Shown here piece by piece: positions 5,062-11,503 of a stretch of 12,698 nucleotides of DNA (position 1 is its first letter; each line of letters starts with the position of its first letter). Under the pieces are notes generated by a model. The model ran no database searches, was not told the DNA's origin, and worked only from the letters and a program-made list of their open reading frames with translations. The position numbers and the translations under genes are program-made. This stretch comes from Candidatus Buchananbacteria bacterium. GTDB taxonomy: Bacteria > Patescibacteriota > Patescibacteriia > CAIXNZ01. Location of the stretch: positions 1 to 12,698 of the forward strand of contig JAUVKC010000020.1 of NCBI GenBank assembly GCA_030592165.1, read 5' to 3'.

Positions 5062-6111
5062 TTATTCTCTTGTGAGATCAATATCACAAGTAGGACATTT
5101 TAAATTTGAACAAGGAATTCCTTTTTTATGTACAATTTTGTAATTACATTTTTTACAGACACAATAGCCTTTAGGTCCTTTACCAGTTCCTTCTTTATTT
5201 TTTTCTTTAAATCTACCCTGTCCTTGCCAACCAAAACTTTTTCCAAATTCTGGTTTATAAAACCCGGTTTCCATTTTGTGGCTTATTATTTGGATGGCGA
5301 TATATTGAAGATTTTCAATCTCGTCTATAAGTTTTTTTCTTAACTCATTGGAAATTCTAGTTGCTTTTTCTACATTTAAATCATTTGGTAGTTTTATTTC
5401 CAGATTTGCTGTAATTGCTGATCCTTTTTTTTGGGTTTTTAATGAATTTATTTCAATATTTTGATTTTTAGCAACTTCTTTTATCTTTTTTTCTATTTCT
5501 TCTCCGGCTGAAACATCAAGCAACGATTCAGCTGCAGTTTTGCCAATTGAAAATGCTTCTTTGATTATATAAAGTCCCATTAGTAGTGCCAAAAGAGCAT
5601 CAGCATAAATCCAGAATGGAACCAAGAATAAACCTGCTAAAATTACTAAAGAAGTATATACGTCGATTCGTGAATGAACTCCGTCTGAAAGTAGGCTGAC
5701 AGAGTTTTCCTTTTTACCGTAATGGATTTTTAATCTTGCCATTATTTCATTGACCACAAAAGAAAATATCATAACCCCAAAAGCTAAATAACCAATACTA
5801 ATATTTTCTGGGTTAAGAAAGTTTTGATAAGCTTCATATATAATACCAAGCCCGGTTGCTAGAACAACCATTGTAATAATCACACCACTCAAAACTTCAA
5901 ATTTATAATGTCCATAAGGATGTTTTTGATCAGCTGGTTTTTTTGATATTCTAATCCCGACATAGCTAATAGTTGATGAGAAAATATCTGCCAACGAGTC
6001 AATCCCTGCAGCTAAAATAGCTGCTGAATTAGAAAAAACACCAACAGTAACCTTGCTTACGGCTAAAATTATATTAGCTAATATTGAAAGTATTGCTATT
6101 TTTTCTTTCAT
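5062..6111 (-). CDS. Cation diffusion facilitator (CDF) metal exporter with a C-terminal zinc-ribbon extension, 349 aa
   Basis: CDF proteins are dimeric proton-coupled exporters of zinc, iron or manganese. Six membrane helices lie in about residues 5-195. Transport-site residues are present: D38 and D42 in helix 2 (GIDSLADIF) and D143, H146 and D150 in helix 5 (SDGVHSRIDV). The family motif KHPYGHYKFE is at 64-72. A cytoplasmic domain follows (about 200-280). The last ~65 residues are extra: a Gly/Lys-rich linker and a zinc ribbon with C317, C319, C322, C334, C339 and C342 (CVCKKC, then CSNLKCPTC). I know similar GYCxCxxCxY...CxxLKCPxC modules from anaerobes as stand-alone or fused metal-binding tails; its role here, such as metal sensing or delivery, is inference. 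The gene is 34 bases upstream of the ZIP gene and follows the thioredoxin/CcdA-like gene by the same gap, consistent with one operon. Confidence 0.92.
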   Translation of the reverse strand: MKEKIAILSILANIILAVSKVTVGVFSNSAAILAAGIDSLADIFSSTISYVGIRISKKPADQKHPYGHYKFEVLSGVIITMVVLATGLGIIYEAYQNFLNPENISIGYLAFGVMIFSFVVNEIMARLKIHYGKKENSVSLLSDGVHSRIDVYTSLVILAGLFLVPFWIYADALLALLMGLYIIKEAFSIGKTAAESLLDVSAGEEIEKKIKEVAKNQNIEINSLKTQKKGSAITANLEIKLPNDLNVEKATRISNELRKKLIDEIENLQYIAIQIISHKMETGFYKPEFGKSFGWQGQGRFKEKNKEGTGKGPKGYCVCKKCNYKIVHKKGIPCSNLKCPTCDIDLTRE

Positions 6112-6145
6112 AGTAATTTAATAAAATTAATTGTTAGGCTACAGA

Positions 6146-7201
6146 CTAAACCCAGCCTTTGCATAATGATAAGATCATTGCTCCAGCTATAACAAGCATT
6201 AGTAATCCGGCAATTAAATGTAATAATCTTATTCTTTTTTGTCTTATTTCTTCTAATATACTGGTAGTCGCCATGCCTTTATAAATTATCAATGAAAGTA
6301 TTATTAAAGGAGAAATAAATACTAAGTTATAAAGTAGTAAATATAGTATGCCTGTACTTCTGGTGACTTCTTTGGCTAACAGACCTAGGATTACTATATA
6401 TGGTCCGCCAGTACAAGGTAATTCAAATAATGAGACTGCAAATCCAGCAATAAAGGCCCCAAAAGGAGTTGTTGCACCTTGTAAGATTTTTTTCATGGCT
6501 GGACGCCAACTAAGGGGCACTTCCATTAAAAATCCTTTACCATACCAAAAATAATCTTTAACATTCAATAAACCGACTATAACCGCTAAGACAGTTACTA
6601 TTATATAAAAAGTATGACTAAGTCCACTAACTTGCAAGATTGATAATAGGCCAAGACCCATTAGAAAATATGAAATATATATTGCAGCTGCAAAAGCTAA
6701 CCCAAATTTTAAAGCTTTTTTCTTATTAGTTATGGCTAAGGCAGCTGTCATAAGGATTATTAAAACTGCGAAAGCGCAAGGATTGATTGCGTCAACTATG
6801 GCTGCGGAAATAATAATTGGTATAGTTAATCTTTTTATAATTTTTTTTCTCTCAGGATCACTTGAGGGTGATTTGTCTCCGACTATTTCCACTGTTTCAG
6901 CCGTGGCTTGTTTTAATTCCGGATTACTACAATCAATATCTAAACAACGATTAATCTCTCCTTCTATTGAATCCCCGATGGCATTACTGAAACCAACAAT
7001 TACTTTATCATCAATAAAGATTGTTGGCACACCTTTTATCTCCACGTTAAAATTTTTAGACATTTCTTCAAATAAGTCTCTTTCTTCATTATCTTGATAC
7101 ACTTCATGCGGGTATATTTTTAGTGAAGGATATTTATTTTCCATATCAACCAAAAATGATTTTAAAGTACTGCAATGAGGACATCCTTGTCCATAAAACA
7201 T
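6146..7201 (-). CDS. Thioredoxin-fold domain fused to CcdA/DsbD-like membrane domain, N-terminus likely truncated
   Basis: The protein probably moves reducing equivalents across the membrane to thiols outside. Residues 1-95 form a thioredoxin/glutaredoxin-like domain with active site CPHC (C7, C10) and the cis-proline loop GVPT (57-60); C86 and C91 may form a second disulfide. A short linker (95-120) leads to a CcdA-like domain of about six membrane helices with the conserved cysteines in NPCAFA (C142) and LPCTGGPY (C263). From the only canonical ATG (7201) the thioredoxin domain starts directly in its first beta strand, and no signal peptide is present, which would leave the domain on the wrong side of the membrane. 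The frame is in fact open further upstream, reading VNAQNNINSQNDVHLH before the Met, which looks like a signal-peptide end; the rest of that signal peptide is in another frame (see 7202-7305). Function and fold are clear; the start is doubtful. Confidence 0.88.
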   Translation of the reverse strand: MFYGQGCPHCSTLKSFLVDMENKYPSLKIYPHEVYQDNEERDLFEEMSKNFNVEIKGVPTIFIDDKVIVGFSNAIGDSIEGEINRCLDIDCSNPELKQATAETVEIVGDKSPSSDPERKKIIKRLTIPIIISAAIVDAINPCAFAVLIILMTAALAITNKKKALKFGLAFAAAIYISYFLMGLGLLSILQVSGLSHTFYIIVTVLAVIVGLLNVKDYFWYGKGFLMEVPLSWRPAMKKILQGATTPFGAFIAGFAVSLFELPCTGGPYIVILGLLAKEVTRSTGILYLLLYNLVFISPLIILSLIIYKGMATTSILEEIRQKRIRLLHLIAGLLMLVIAGAMILSLCKGWV

Positions 7202-7305
7202 ATGTAAATGAACATCGTTTTGACTGTTAATATTATTTTGAGCATTAACTGTTAAAGAAAAAAAAAGAACAAAAAATGATTAGTATGAAAACGATTCCAA
7301 TTTTT
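7202..7305 (-). pseudogene. Frameshifted signal-peptide coding region of the thioredoxin/CcdA-like gene
   Basis: Read on the minus strand, one frame gives KKIGIVFILIIFCSFF, a hydrophobic signal-peptide core, up to a run of nine Ts (A9 at 7258-7266 on the plus strand). The next frame after the run gives SLTVNAQNNINSQNDVHLH directly joined to the downstream Met at 7201. Removing one T from the run would fuse both into a normal signal peptide ending VNA-Q. No ATG, GTG or TTG opens the hydrophobic part; CATAAAAAAATT stands where ATGAAAAAAATT would be expected, so a second lesion or an unusual start is needed. It could be a pseudogenising change, a slippage site or a sequence error. Confidence 0.6.
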
Positions 7306-8199
7306 TTATGATTTTTGTGTTTTAGAAACATATTTTTCTATTAATATTTTTTTTATAATTTTTTGAAACAATTTTTGATAAGTTGGATTTACTTCGACCA
7401 CTGGTTTCATTTTTATAGTTGCGTCAACAAAATCTTTTTTATAAGGGATTTTTCCAATAATTGCAATATGGTTTTCTTTAGCAAATTTTTCTATTTTTAA
7501 ACAAAACTTTTTTGCTAAATTATATTTATTAATAACTATACCATGTTTAATCTGAAAATGATTAGCTAGATACAAAACTCGTTTTAAATCATGAAGTGCA
7601 GAAGGTGTTGGTTCGGTGACTGCTACAATATAATCAGTGCCAACTAATGAAGCAATTACTGGGCAACCGATCCCAGCAGCAGAATCTATTAAAACAATTT
7701 CAGTTTTTAACTTTTTATTAATTTCTTCAGAATGTTTTCTGACTGCAGCTACTACTTCACCAGACGCTAATTCACCTAATTTAAGCTCTCCTGAAATTAA
7801 ATTTACATTATAATTTTTTCCTGTATAAAGTGTACCGATTTCTTTTTTAGTTTCAGAAATAGCGTCTTGAGGACAAGTAACTAAACAGGCTTTACAACCG
7901 ATACAAATATCTTTTATAAAAGCTGGATATTTACCTTTAACAAAAACAATCGCATTCTGCTTACAAACAGAAGCGCATTTACCGCATTTTGTGCATTTAT
8001 CAAAATCCCACTTAGGTATGGGTTGGTAAATTTTAGTAAACTTTTTTCTTTTGACGGAAATCAGTAGATGATCATTCGGACATTCTACATCTACATCTAA
8101 AAGCGCAGTTTTTTTATTTTTAGCAAATTCAACTGCCAAAGAAGTAGCAACTAATGATTTTCCGGTACCTCCTTTCCCGCCTGTAACTGCAATTTTCAT
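7306..8199 (-). CDS. MinD-superfamily P-loop ATPase with inserted two-[4Fe-4S] ferredoxin domain, 297 aa
   Basis: This belongs to the COG1149-type ATPases (Mrp/NBP35/MinD superfamily), thought to act in Fe-S or metallocofactor assembly. The deviant Walker A is GGKGGTGKS (7-15), a DVDVECPN segment follows (35-42), and the second nucleotide-site motif is IDSAAGIGCP (171-180). Inserted at about 65-115 is a bacterial ferredoxin domain with two complete cluster motifs: C69, C72, C75, C79 (CTKCGKCASVC) and C99, C102, C105, C109 (CIGCKACLVTCP). Length is normal for the family. The ATG overlaps the TGA of the preceding DIMC gene by four bases (ATGA), so translation is probably coupled. The pairing of such an ATPase with NifX/NifB-like small proteins is common in anaerobes without nitrogenase; exact substrate is unknown. 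Confidence 0.93.
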   Translation of the reverse strand: MKIAVTGGKGGTGKSLVATSLAVEFAKNKKTALLDVDVECPNDHLLISVKRKKFTKIYQPIPKWDFDKCTKCGKCASVCKQNAIVFVKGKYPAFIKDICIGCKACLVTCPQDAISETKKEIGTLYTGKNYNVNLISGELKLGELASGEVVAAVRKHSEEINKKLKTEIVLIDSAAGIGCPVIASLVGTDYIVAVTEPTPSALHDLKRVLYLANHFQIKHGIVINKYNLAKKFCLKIEKFAKENHIAIIGKIPYKKDFVDATIKMKPVVEVNPTYQKLFQKIIKKILIEKYVSKTQKS

Positions 8200-8555
8200 A
8201 TTTTATGTTGTTCGCAAGCATCTTTTGAGCCTGCTTTTTTAAGTTTTTTATTTTGCCACAGTTCAAAAATATTTTTTACTGTTTTAGCTTGATTCACATA
8301 TACATCAATGCCTAATTTTTCGCATAAAGTAATCGCTTTTGAACCAAGTCCTTTACATAACAAAATGTTGGCATCATGTTCTTTCATTAATTCTGGTGGC
8401 AGGCCAATACCTCCCATATGTTCACTGGTATTATCAATTATTTCAATTACTGTTCCTTTTTCATCAAGAAAAGTATAAGTTGCACAACGACCAAAATGTT
8501 CGGCTATTTGATCATCTAATCCGTTTTTATTGTTTGTTGGAATAACTATTTTCAT
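8196..8555 (-). CDS. Dinitrogenase iron-molybdenum cofactor (NifX/NifB C-terminal-like) family protein 2, 119 aa
   Basis: Small RNase H-like fold protein of the DIMC family (Pfam PF02579), which binds metal clusters or precursors. The start MKIVIPTNN at 8555 matches the family's first strand and its paralogue's MKIAVSSTN. The family core EHFGRC is at 19-24, and H46 with GGIGLPPELM (48-57) follows in the usual loop. A Met nine codons earlier (8582) is in frame but would overlap the upstream gene by 26 bases and add residues not found in the family, so I prefer 8555, one base after the upstream TAA. The tail (SKDACEQHKI) adds a Cys and a His. No nitrogenase genes are nearby, so nitrogen fixation is not implied; a role with the neighbouring Fe-S ATPase is more likely. 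Confidence 0.9.
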   Translation of the reverse strand: MKIVIPTNNKNGLDDQIAEHFGRCATYTFLDEKGTVIEIIDNTSEHMGGIGLPPELMKEHDANILLCKGLGSKAITLCEKLGIDVYVNQAKTVKNIFELWQNKKLKKAGSKDACEQHKI

Positions 8556-8556
8556 T

Positions 8557-8895
8557 TTAATTGATTTTTTTAAGTTCCCCATTTATAAATTTTTGCAAAA
8601 CATTTTCAATAACGCCTTCTTCATAGTAAATTTCGATATTAAACTGTTTTAAAACATCTAAAGCTCTTGGACCTACATTCCCTGTTATTATAACATTAAC
8701 ATCTTTTTCTGCCATCAATTGAGCGGTTGAAATACCAGCTCCTGTTGATTGGTCAATGTTTTTATTTGTTATTGTTTCGGTCACTATTATTTTTTTATTT
8801 AAAATTTTAGCAATGATAAAATAAGGACATCGTCCGAAAACATCAGAAACATTGCCTGTAATATTTTTGTTTGTTGAACTTACTGCTATTTTCAT
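8557..8895 (-). CDS. Dinitrogenase iron-molybdenum cofactor (NifX/NifB C-terminal-like) family protein 1, 112 aa
   Basis: First gene of the minus-strand operon and a paralogue of the next. MKIAVSSTNKNITGNVSD leads into the conserved VFGRCPYF (19-26). The sequence GAGISTAQLMAEKDVNVIITGNVGPRAL is split over 52-79 and is the family's typical second half, and YEEGVIENVL (91-100) closes the domain. Length is normal for single-domain members (about 100-120 aa). The two copies differ strongly outside the core, so this is not a recent duplication; they may form a heterodimer, which is inference. No Shine-Dalgarno sequence is seen before the ATG; the leader from the predicted promoter is about 44 bases. 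Confidence 0.92.
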   Translation of the reverse strand: MKIAVSSTNKNITGNVSDVFGRCPYFIIAKILNKKIIVTETITNKNIDQSTGAGISTAQLMAEKDVNVIITGNVGPRALDVLKQFNIEIYYEEGVIENVLQKFINGELKKIN

Positions 8896-8939
8896 GCTAT
8901 TTTTAGTTATTAATTAATTTTAAACTAAGCTTGTTTTTC

Positions 8940-8950
8940 ATGATAATCAT
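8940..8950. promoter_or_regulatory. Fur-box-like palindrome overlapping the -10 of the metal operon
   Basis: ATGATAATCAT on the plus strand is an 11-bp inverted repeat (one central base) identical to the centre of the classical 19-bp Fur box. The outer arms match poorly. It covers most of the -10 element of the operon that encodes ZIP and CDF transporters, the expected place for a repressor operator. A Fur-family or other metalloregulator gene is not in the window, so the regulator is inferred. Confidence 0.45.
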
Positions 8951-8974
8951 AAGCCCATAATTGTTTCTTGTCAA
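8946..8974 (-). promoter_or_regulatory. Near-consensus promoter of the six-gene metal/Fe-S operon
   Basis: On the minus strand TTGACA (8969-8974, perfect -35) and TATGAT (8946-8951, 5 of 6 for -10) are separated by exactly 17 bases. The predicted start is near 8939, about 44 bases before the first ATG at 8895. No other good promoter is seen in the short gaps between the six genes, supporting a single transcript from 8895 to 4290. Confidence 0.78.
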
Positions 8975-9007
8975 ATCCAATTTTGTATCATTTATTTAGG
9001 AATATAG

Positions 9008-9013
9008 TATAAT
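9008..9013 (+). promoter_or_regulatory. Possible -10 element upstream of the sigma factor gene
   Basis: TATAAT is a perfect -10 hexamer about 60 bases before the ATG at 9075. The -35 region is weak (TTGTAT at 8983-8988 with a 19-base spacer). It is divergent from the metal operon promoter, and the two promoters lie back to back within about 70 bases. Confidence 0.4.
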
Positions 9014-9032
9014 TTATGAAAGAGAACCAGAA

Positions 9033-9058
9033 TGTAACAAATTTAATTTTTTATCGTA
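9033..9058 (+). promoter_or_regulatory. Candidate ECF-type promoter upstream of the sigma factor gene
   Basis: TGTAAC (9033-9038) and CGTA (9055-9058) are spaced by 16 bases, matching the general ECF pattern of an AAC-containing -35 and a CGT-containing -10. A similar pair, TGAAAG-N16-CGTA, lies at 11425-11450. This would fit autoregulation but is weak evidence in AT-rich DNA. Confidence 0.25.
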
Positions 9059-9074
9059 TATATATAATAATAAC

Positions 9075-9632
9075 ATGTTAAAAAATTATTCAAAATCAAA
9101 AATCAGAAAACTAGTTAGAAAATCTCAAAAAGGAGATAAAGATGCTTTTGGTACATTATATGATATCCATCTTAAACCTATTTTTCGTTTTGTTTATTTC
9201 AAGATTAATAGTCGGGAAGAAGCGGAAGATTTAACTGTTCAAATTTTTTCTAAAGCATGGGAATATCTTGATAAATATAAAAGTAATAAAAGTTCTTTTA
9301 CCTCTTGGCTTTACACTATCGCCAGAAATCAGGTGATTGATTATTATCGTACTAATAAAAGAGAAATAGGTTTAGAAGATTGGCTAAAAGAAACTCATGT
9401 GGCACCAAAGATGATGGATAGTATTGATAATGAGTTTTTACAAAAAGAGCTGCTTAAAAAAATAAAAAAACTTTCTGAAGATCAGCAACAGGTAATAATA
9501 TTAAAATTTTTTGAAAATTTTTCCAATAAAGAAATATCACAAATAATGAATAAAAAAGAAGGAACAATACGAATTATGCAACATAGAGCCCTTAAAAATT
9601 TAAAGTTAATAATAGACGAAAATGAAATTTAA
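9075..9632 (+). CDS. ECF-type RNA polymerase sigma factor (sigma-70 family), 185 aa
   Basis: The protein has only regions 2 and 4, the layout of extracytoplasmic-function sigma factors. Region 2 (about 24-95) shows AFGTLYDIHLKPIFRF, then SREEAEDLTVQIFSKAWEYL, and SFTSWLYTIARNQVIDYYR, including the -10-recognition helix. Region 4 (about 125-178) shows LSEDQQQVIILKFFENFSNK and the HTH helix of KEGTIRIMQHRALKNLK. Length is typical. The gene overlaps the next one by 11 bases (9622-9632), strongly suggesting translational coupling with its partner, a membrane-anchored protein that is probably the anti-sigma factor. The regulon is unknown; the following secreted-protein genes are natural candidates. 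No Shine-Dalgarno sequence is visible before the ATG. Confidence 0.94.
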   Translation: MLKNYSKSKIRKLVRKSQKGDKDAFGTLYDIHLKPIFRFVYFKINSREEAEDLTVQIFSKAWEYLDKYKSNKSSFTSWLYTIARNQVIDYYRTNKREIGLEDWLKETHVAPKMMDSIDNEFLQKELLKKIKKLSEDQQQVIILKFFENFSNKEISQIMNKKEGTIRIMQHRALKNLKLIIDENEI

Positions 9633-10440
9633 AGATGAAAAATTAAATATAATATTAGACAAGTTAAAAGATTTTAGTCTTTTGGATCCAACATCTGAAT
9701 TTCAGAAAAATAGTAAAATTAGACTTTTAAATTCTTTGTCAGTTAAGGAGATTCCAATTAAAAATGGATTTGGATTTAATTTTGTAAACAGATCAATTGC
9801 TTGGAAGGCCGTACTTACAGTAATTATTGTTATTTTATTATCAGCAGGTAGTTGTTATGCCTCTCAAGATAGTTTGCCTGGAGATAGTTTTTATCCAGTC
9901 AAAAGAGCTTTTGAAAAAATTAGTTATAATTTGACTATTAACCCTGAAATAAAATTACAGCTTAAAATTGAATCAGCTAAAACAAGATTATTTGAAACAG
10001 AAAAATTAGTAGCAAGAAATAATAATATTGATTTGATATATAGGGCATTACTTGATTATAACAAAACAATGACAGTAATTCAGAAAATAATCAGCAGAGG
10101 TTCACTAGATAGTTTTCAGACAGAAATAGCTAATATTGAAAATATTTATAATCAGATAATTGATAATATTCCAGCTGAAATTAAAACCCAATTACAGTCT
10201 CAACAAAGAGAACAAGATCACCAGTCGCAGACACAGGAACAAAAACAACTAAATCAACAAATTGAGACTGGAGATAGTTCGGGCAATAATTTGAATAAAG
10301 AGGATAATAAAAATACAGATCAGGATCATGAAATAGAACAGCAAGTCCAAAAAAAACTAGACATAAACATTAATAAAGGTTCTGACGAAATACAGCTTGA
10401 TACGAATAAGTCTGGACAGATTCAGGTTAATAAACTTTAA
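9622..10440 (+). CDS. Membrane-anchored DUF5667 protein, probable anti-sigma factor, 272 aa
   Basis: The layout fits an anti-sigma factor: a cytoplasmic N-terminal part of about 58 residues (two short helices, LNIILDKLKDFSLLDP and EFQKNSKIRLLNSLS), one membrane segment (about 61-80) and an outside part. The outside part starts with DSLPGDSFYPVKRAFEKI (83-100) and continues through a helical region to about 185; this is the DUF5667 signature. A Gln/Asp/Asn-rich, probably disordered tail covers about 190-250. There is no ZAS zinc motif (HxxxCxxC) in the cytoplasmic part, so any sigma binding would be by another mode. The start overlaps the sigma gene by 11 bases. DUF5667 identity is from recognised sequence pattern; anti-sigma function is inferred from gene order and topology. 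Confidence 0.85.
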   Translation: MKFKDEKLNIILDKLKDFSLLDPTSEFQKNSKIRLLNSLSVKEIPIKNGFGFNFVNRSIAWKAVLTVIIVILLSAGSCYASQDSLPGDSFYPVKRAFEKISYNLTINPEIKLQLKIESAKTRLFETEKLVARNNNIDLIYRALLDYNKTMTVIQKIISRGSLDSFQTEIANIENIYNQIIDNIPAEIKTQLQSQQREQDHQSQTQEQKQLNQQIETGDSSGNNLNKEDNKNTDQDHEIEQQVQKKLDININKGSDEIQLDTNKSGQIQVNKL

Positions 10441-10489
10441 ATATATTTATTAATTAAATTAAAATTAAAGGTCGATTAATTTTAAAATT

Positions 10490-10512
10490 ATCTTCGTAGT
10501 TTAAACGAAGAT
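10490..10512 (+). other. Hairpin in the leader before the secreted DUF5667 gene
   Basis: ATCTTCGT (10490-10497) and ACGAAGAT (10505-10512) form a perfect 8-bp stem with a 7-base loop. It is followed by TTTAAAT, too weak for a classic terminator, and by GGAG (10519-10522), a rare Shine-Dalgarno-like site in this window, 10 bases before the ATG at 10533. It may stabilise a processed transcript or partly attenuate readthrough from the sigma/anti-sigma genes. Confidence 0.5.
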
Positions 10513-10532
10513 TTAAATGGAGAATAAAAAAT

Positions 10533-11348
10533 ATGATTAAAAAAATATTAGTAACAAGTTTAGTTTTAACTTTATTATTTGCTGGCATTGTTTCAGCCCA
10601 AGAGGTCAATGATTTGCCCGAGGCTGGTATAACACCTGATAGCCCTTGGTATTTTTTGGATAGTTTGTCAGAAAAAATTAGTTTGACGTTTACTTTTAAT
10701 CAAGAAAAGAAAATTGCTAAAGAGTTACGTTATGCAGAAGAAAGATTAGCTGAAGTCCAGAAAATGGTTCAAAATCAAAAGAATCAAAAACTTGATGTAG
10801 GTTTACAAAATTATGAAAAGCTAATGAATAAAGTTCAGGAAAGATTACAAACTAATGCTGATAATGTAAAAATTGGCGAAAATGCTATGAAAAATGTCAA
10901 AGAAAGAAGTGAAAATCATATGAGAGTTTTATCAGAAGTTTATGATAAGGTTCCTGCTCAGGCTAAAAAGGGTGTTGAAAATGCTTTAAAGAATTCAGCT
11001 AAAAATTATCAGCAAGCAGCTTTGCAATTAAATGAAGATGCTCAGCAAATAAATGCGCAATTAATGGAATCTTTGTCAGAAGAAATGAAACTACAATTGC
11101 AACAGTCATTATCTCAGCAATTACAAGAAATGCAACAAGAACAAGAGAGAACAAGATTACAGCAAGGCGAACAAAATGCTGGTGATCAAGTTCAGCAACA
11201 ACAACAAACTCAACAGCAACAACGAGTTCAAGAACAAGTCCAAGATCCAACTCAAGAAAAGACTGGTACATCATTAGATTCTGGAACACAAGAAGGTGAT
11301 GGTTCAATGGGTGAAAATGCTCCTGATACAAGTGGAAAAAGAAATTAA
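10533..11348 (+). CDS. Secreted DUF5667 protein with Gln-rich tail, 271 aa
   Basis: A signal peptide is clear: basic MIKK, a hydrophobic core (LVTSLVLTLLFAGIV) and a VSA-Q cleavage site near residue 22. The mature part begins with the DUF5667 pattern (ITPDSPWYFLDSLSEKISLT, 33-52), followed by long amphipathic helices with coiled-coil character (KELRYAEERLAEVQKM and on to about 200). The last 70 residues are extremely Gln-rich (Q-tracts at about 193-233) and then Gly/Asp/Ser-rich, probably disordered. It lacks a membrane anchor after cleavage. The mature domain parallels the outer domain of the previous gene's protein, so one may compete with or bind the other; that is inference. A GGAG site precedes the start and a strong terminator follows at 11363-11398. 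Function is otherwise unknown. Confidence 0.87.
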   Translation: MIKKILVTSLVLTLLFAGIVSAQEVNDLPEAGITPDSPWYFLDSLSEKISLTFTFNQEKKIAKELRYAEERLAEVQKMVQNQKNQKLDVGLQNYEKLMNKVQERLQTNADNVKIGENAMKNVKERSENHMRVLSEVYDKVPAQAKKGVENALKNSAKNYQQAALQLNEDAQQINAQLMESLSEEMKLQLQQSLSQQLQEMQQEQERTRLQQGEQNAGDQVQQQQQTQQQQRVQEQVQDPTQEKTGTSLDSGTQEGDGSMGENAPDTSGKRN

Positions 11349-11362
11349 AGTTTAAATTTTCC

Positions 11363-11398
11363 AAAAAAAGAAACAGTTTCATAGCTGTTTCTTTTTTT
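11363..11398. terminator. Intrinsic terminator after the secreted DUF5667 gene
   Basis: A 14-bp perfect stem (AAAAAAAGAAACAG at 11363-11376, CTGTTTCTTTTTTT at 11385-11398) closes an 8-base loop and ends in seven Ts, 15 bases after the stop codon. It separates the sigma/DUF5667 genes from the next one. Confidence 0.92.
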
Positions 11399-11424
11399 GT
11401 CTGCTATCGAGAAATATAGTTTCT

Positions 11425-11450
11425 TGAAAGAAAAAAGTACATAATGCGTA
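11425..11450 (+). promoter_or_regulatory. Candidate ECF-type promoter before the Gly-rich secreted protein gene
   Basis: TGAAAG (11425-11430) and CGTA (11447-11450) are spaced by 16 bases, the same spacing as the candidate at 9033-9058. It is the only gap after a strong terminator, so this gene needs a promoter somewhere in 11399-11503; a TTGAAA with TATTAA at 19-base spacing overlaps the same place and would be a weak sigma-70 alternative. Confidence 0.25.
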
Positions 11451-11503
11451 TTAATATATGGAAGTCGACAATCCATTCTTAATAAATAATATGTAAAAAA
11501 ATT

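Noticed and set aside
6732..7097. Plus-strand 121-codon open frame opposite the thioredoxin/CcdA-like gene
   Set aside because: It is the antisense shadow of a gene with clear CPHC and NPCAFA motifs.
8556..8582. Earlier Met start (8582) for the second DIMC gene
   Set aside because: It would overlap the upstream gene by 26 bases and add nine residues before the conserved first strand MKIVIP; the start at 8555 fits the family and the paralogue.
7306..8895. Nitrogen fixation genes
   Set aside because: NifX/NifB-like small proteins and this ATPase type are widespread outside nitrogen fixers, and no nifHDK or full-length radical-SAM NifB is present.
10999..11382. Minus-strand 127-codon open frame opposite the secreted DUF5667 gene
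   Set aside because: Its Leu/Val-rich composition is the antisense of the Gln codon tract and it runs through the terminator at 11363-11398.
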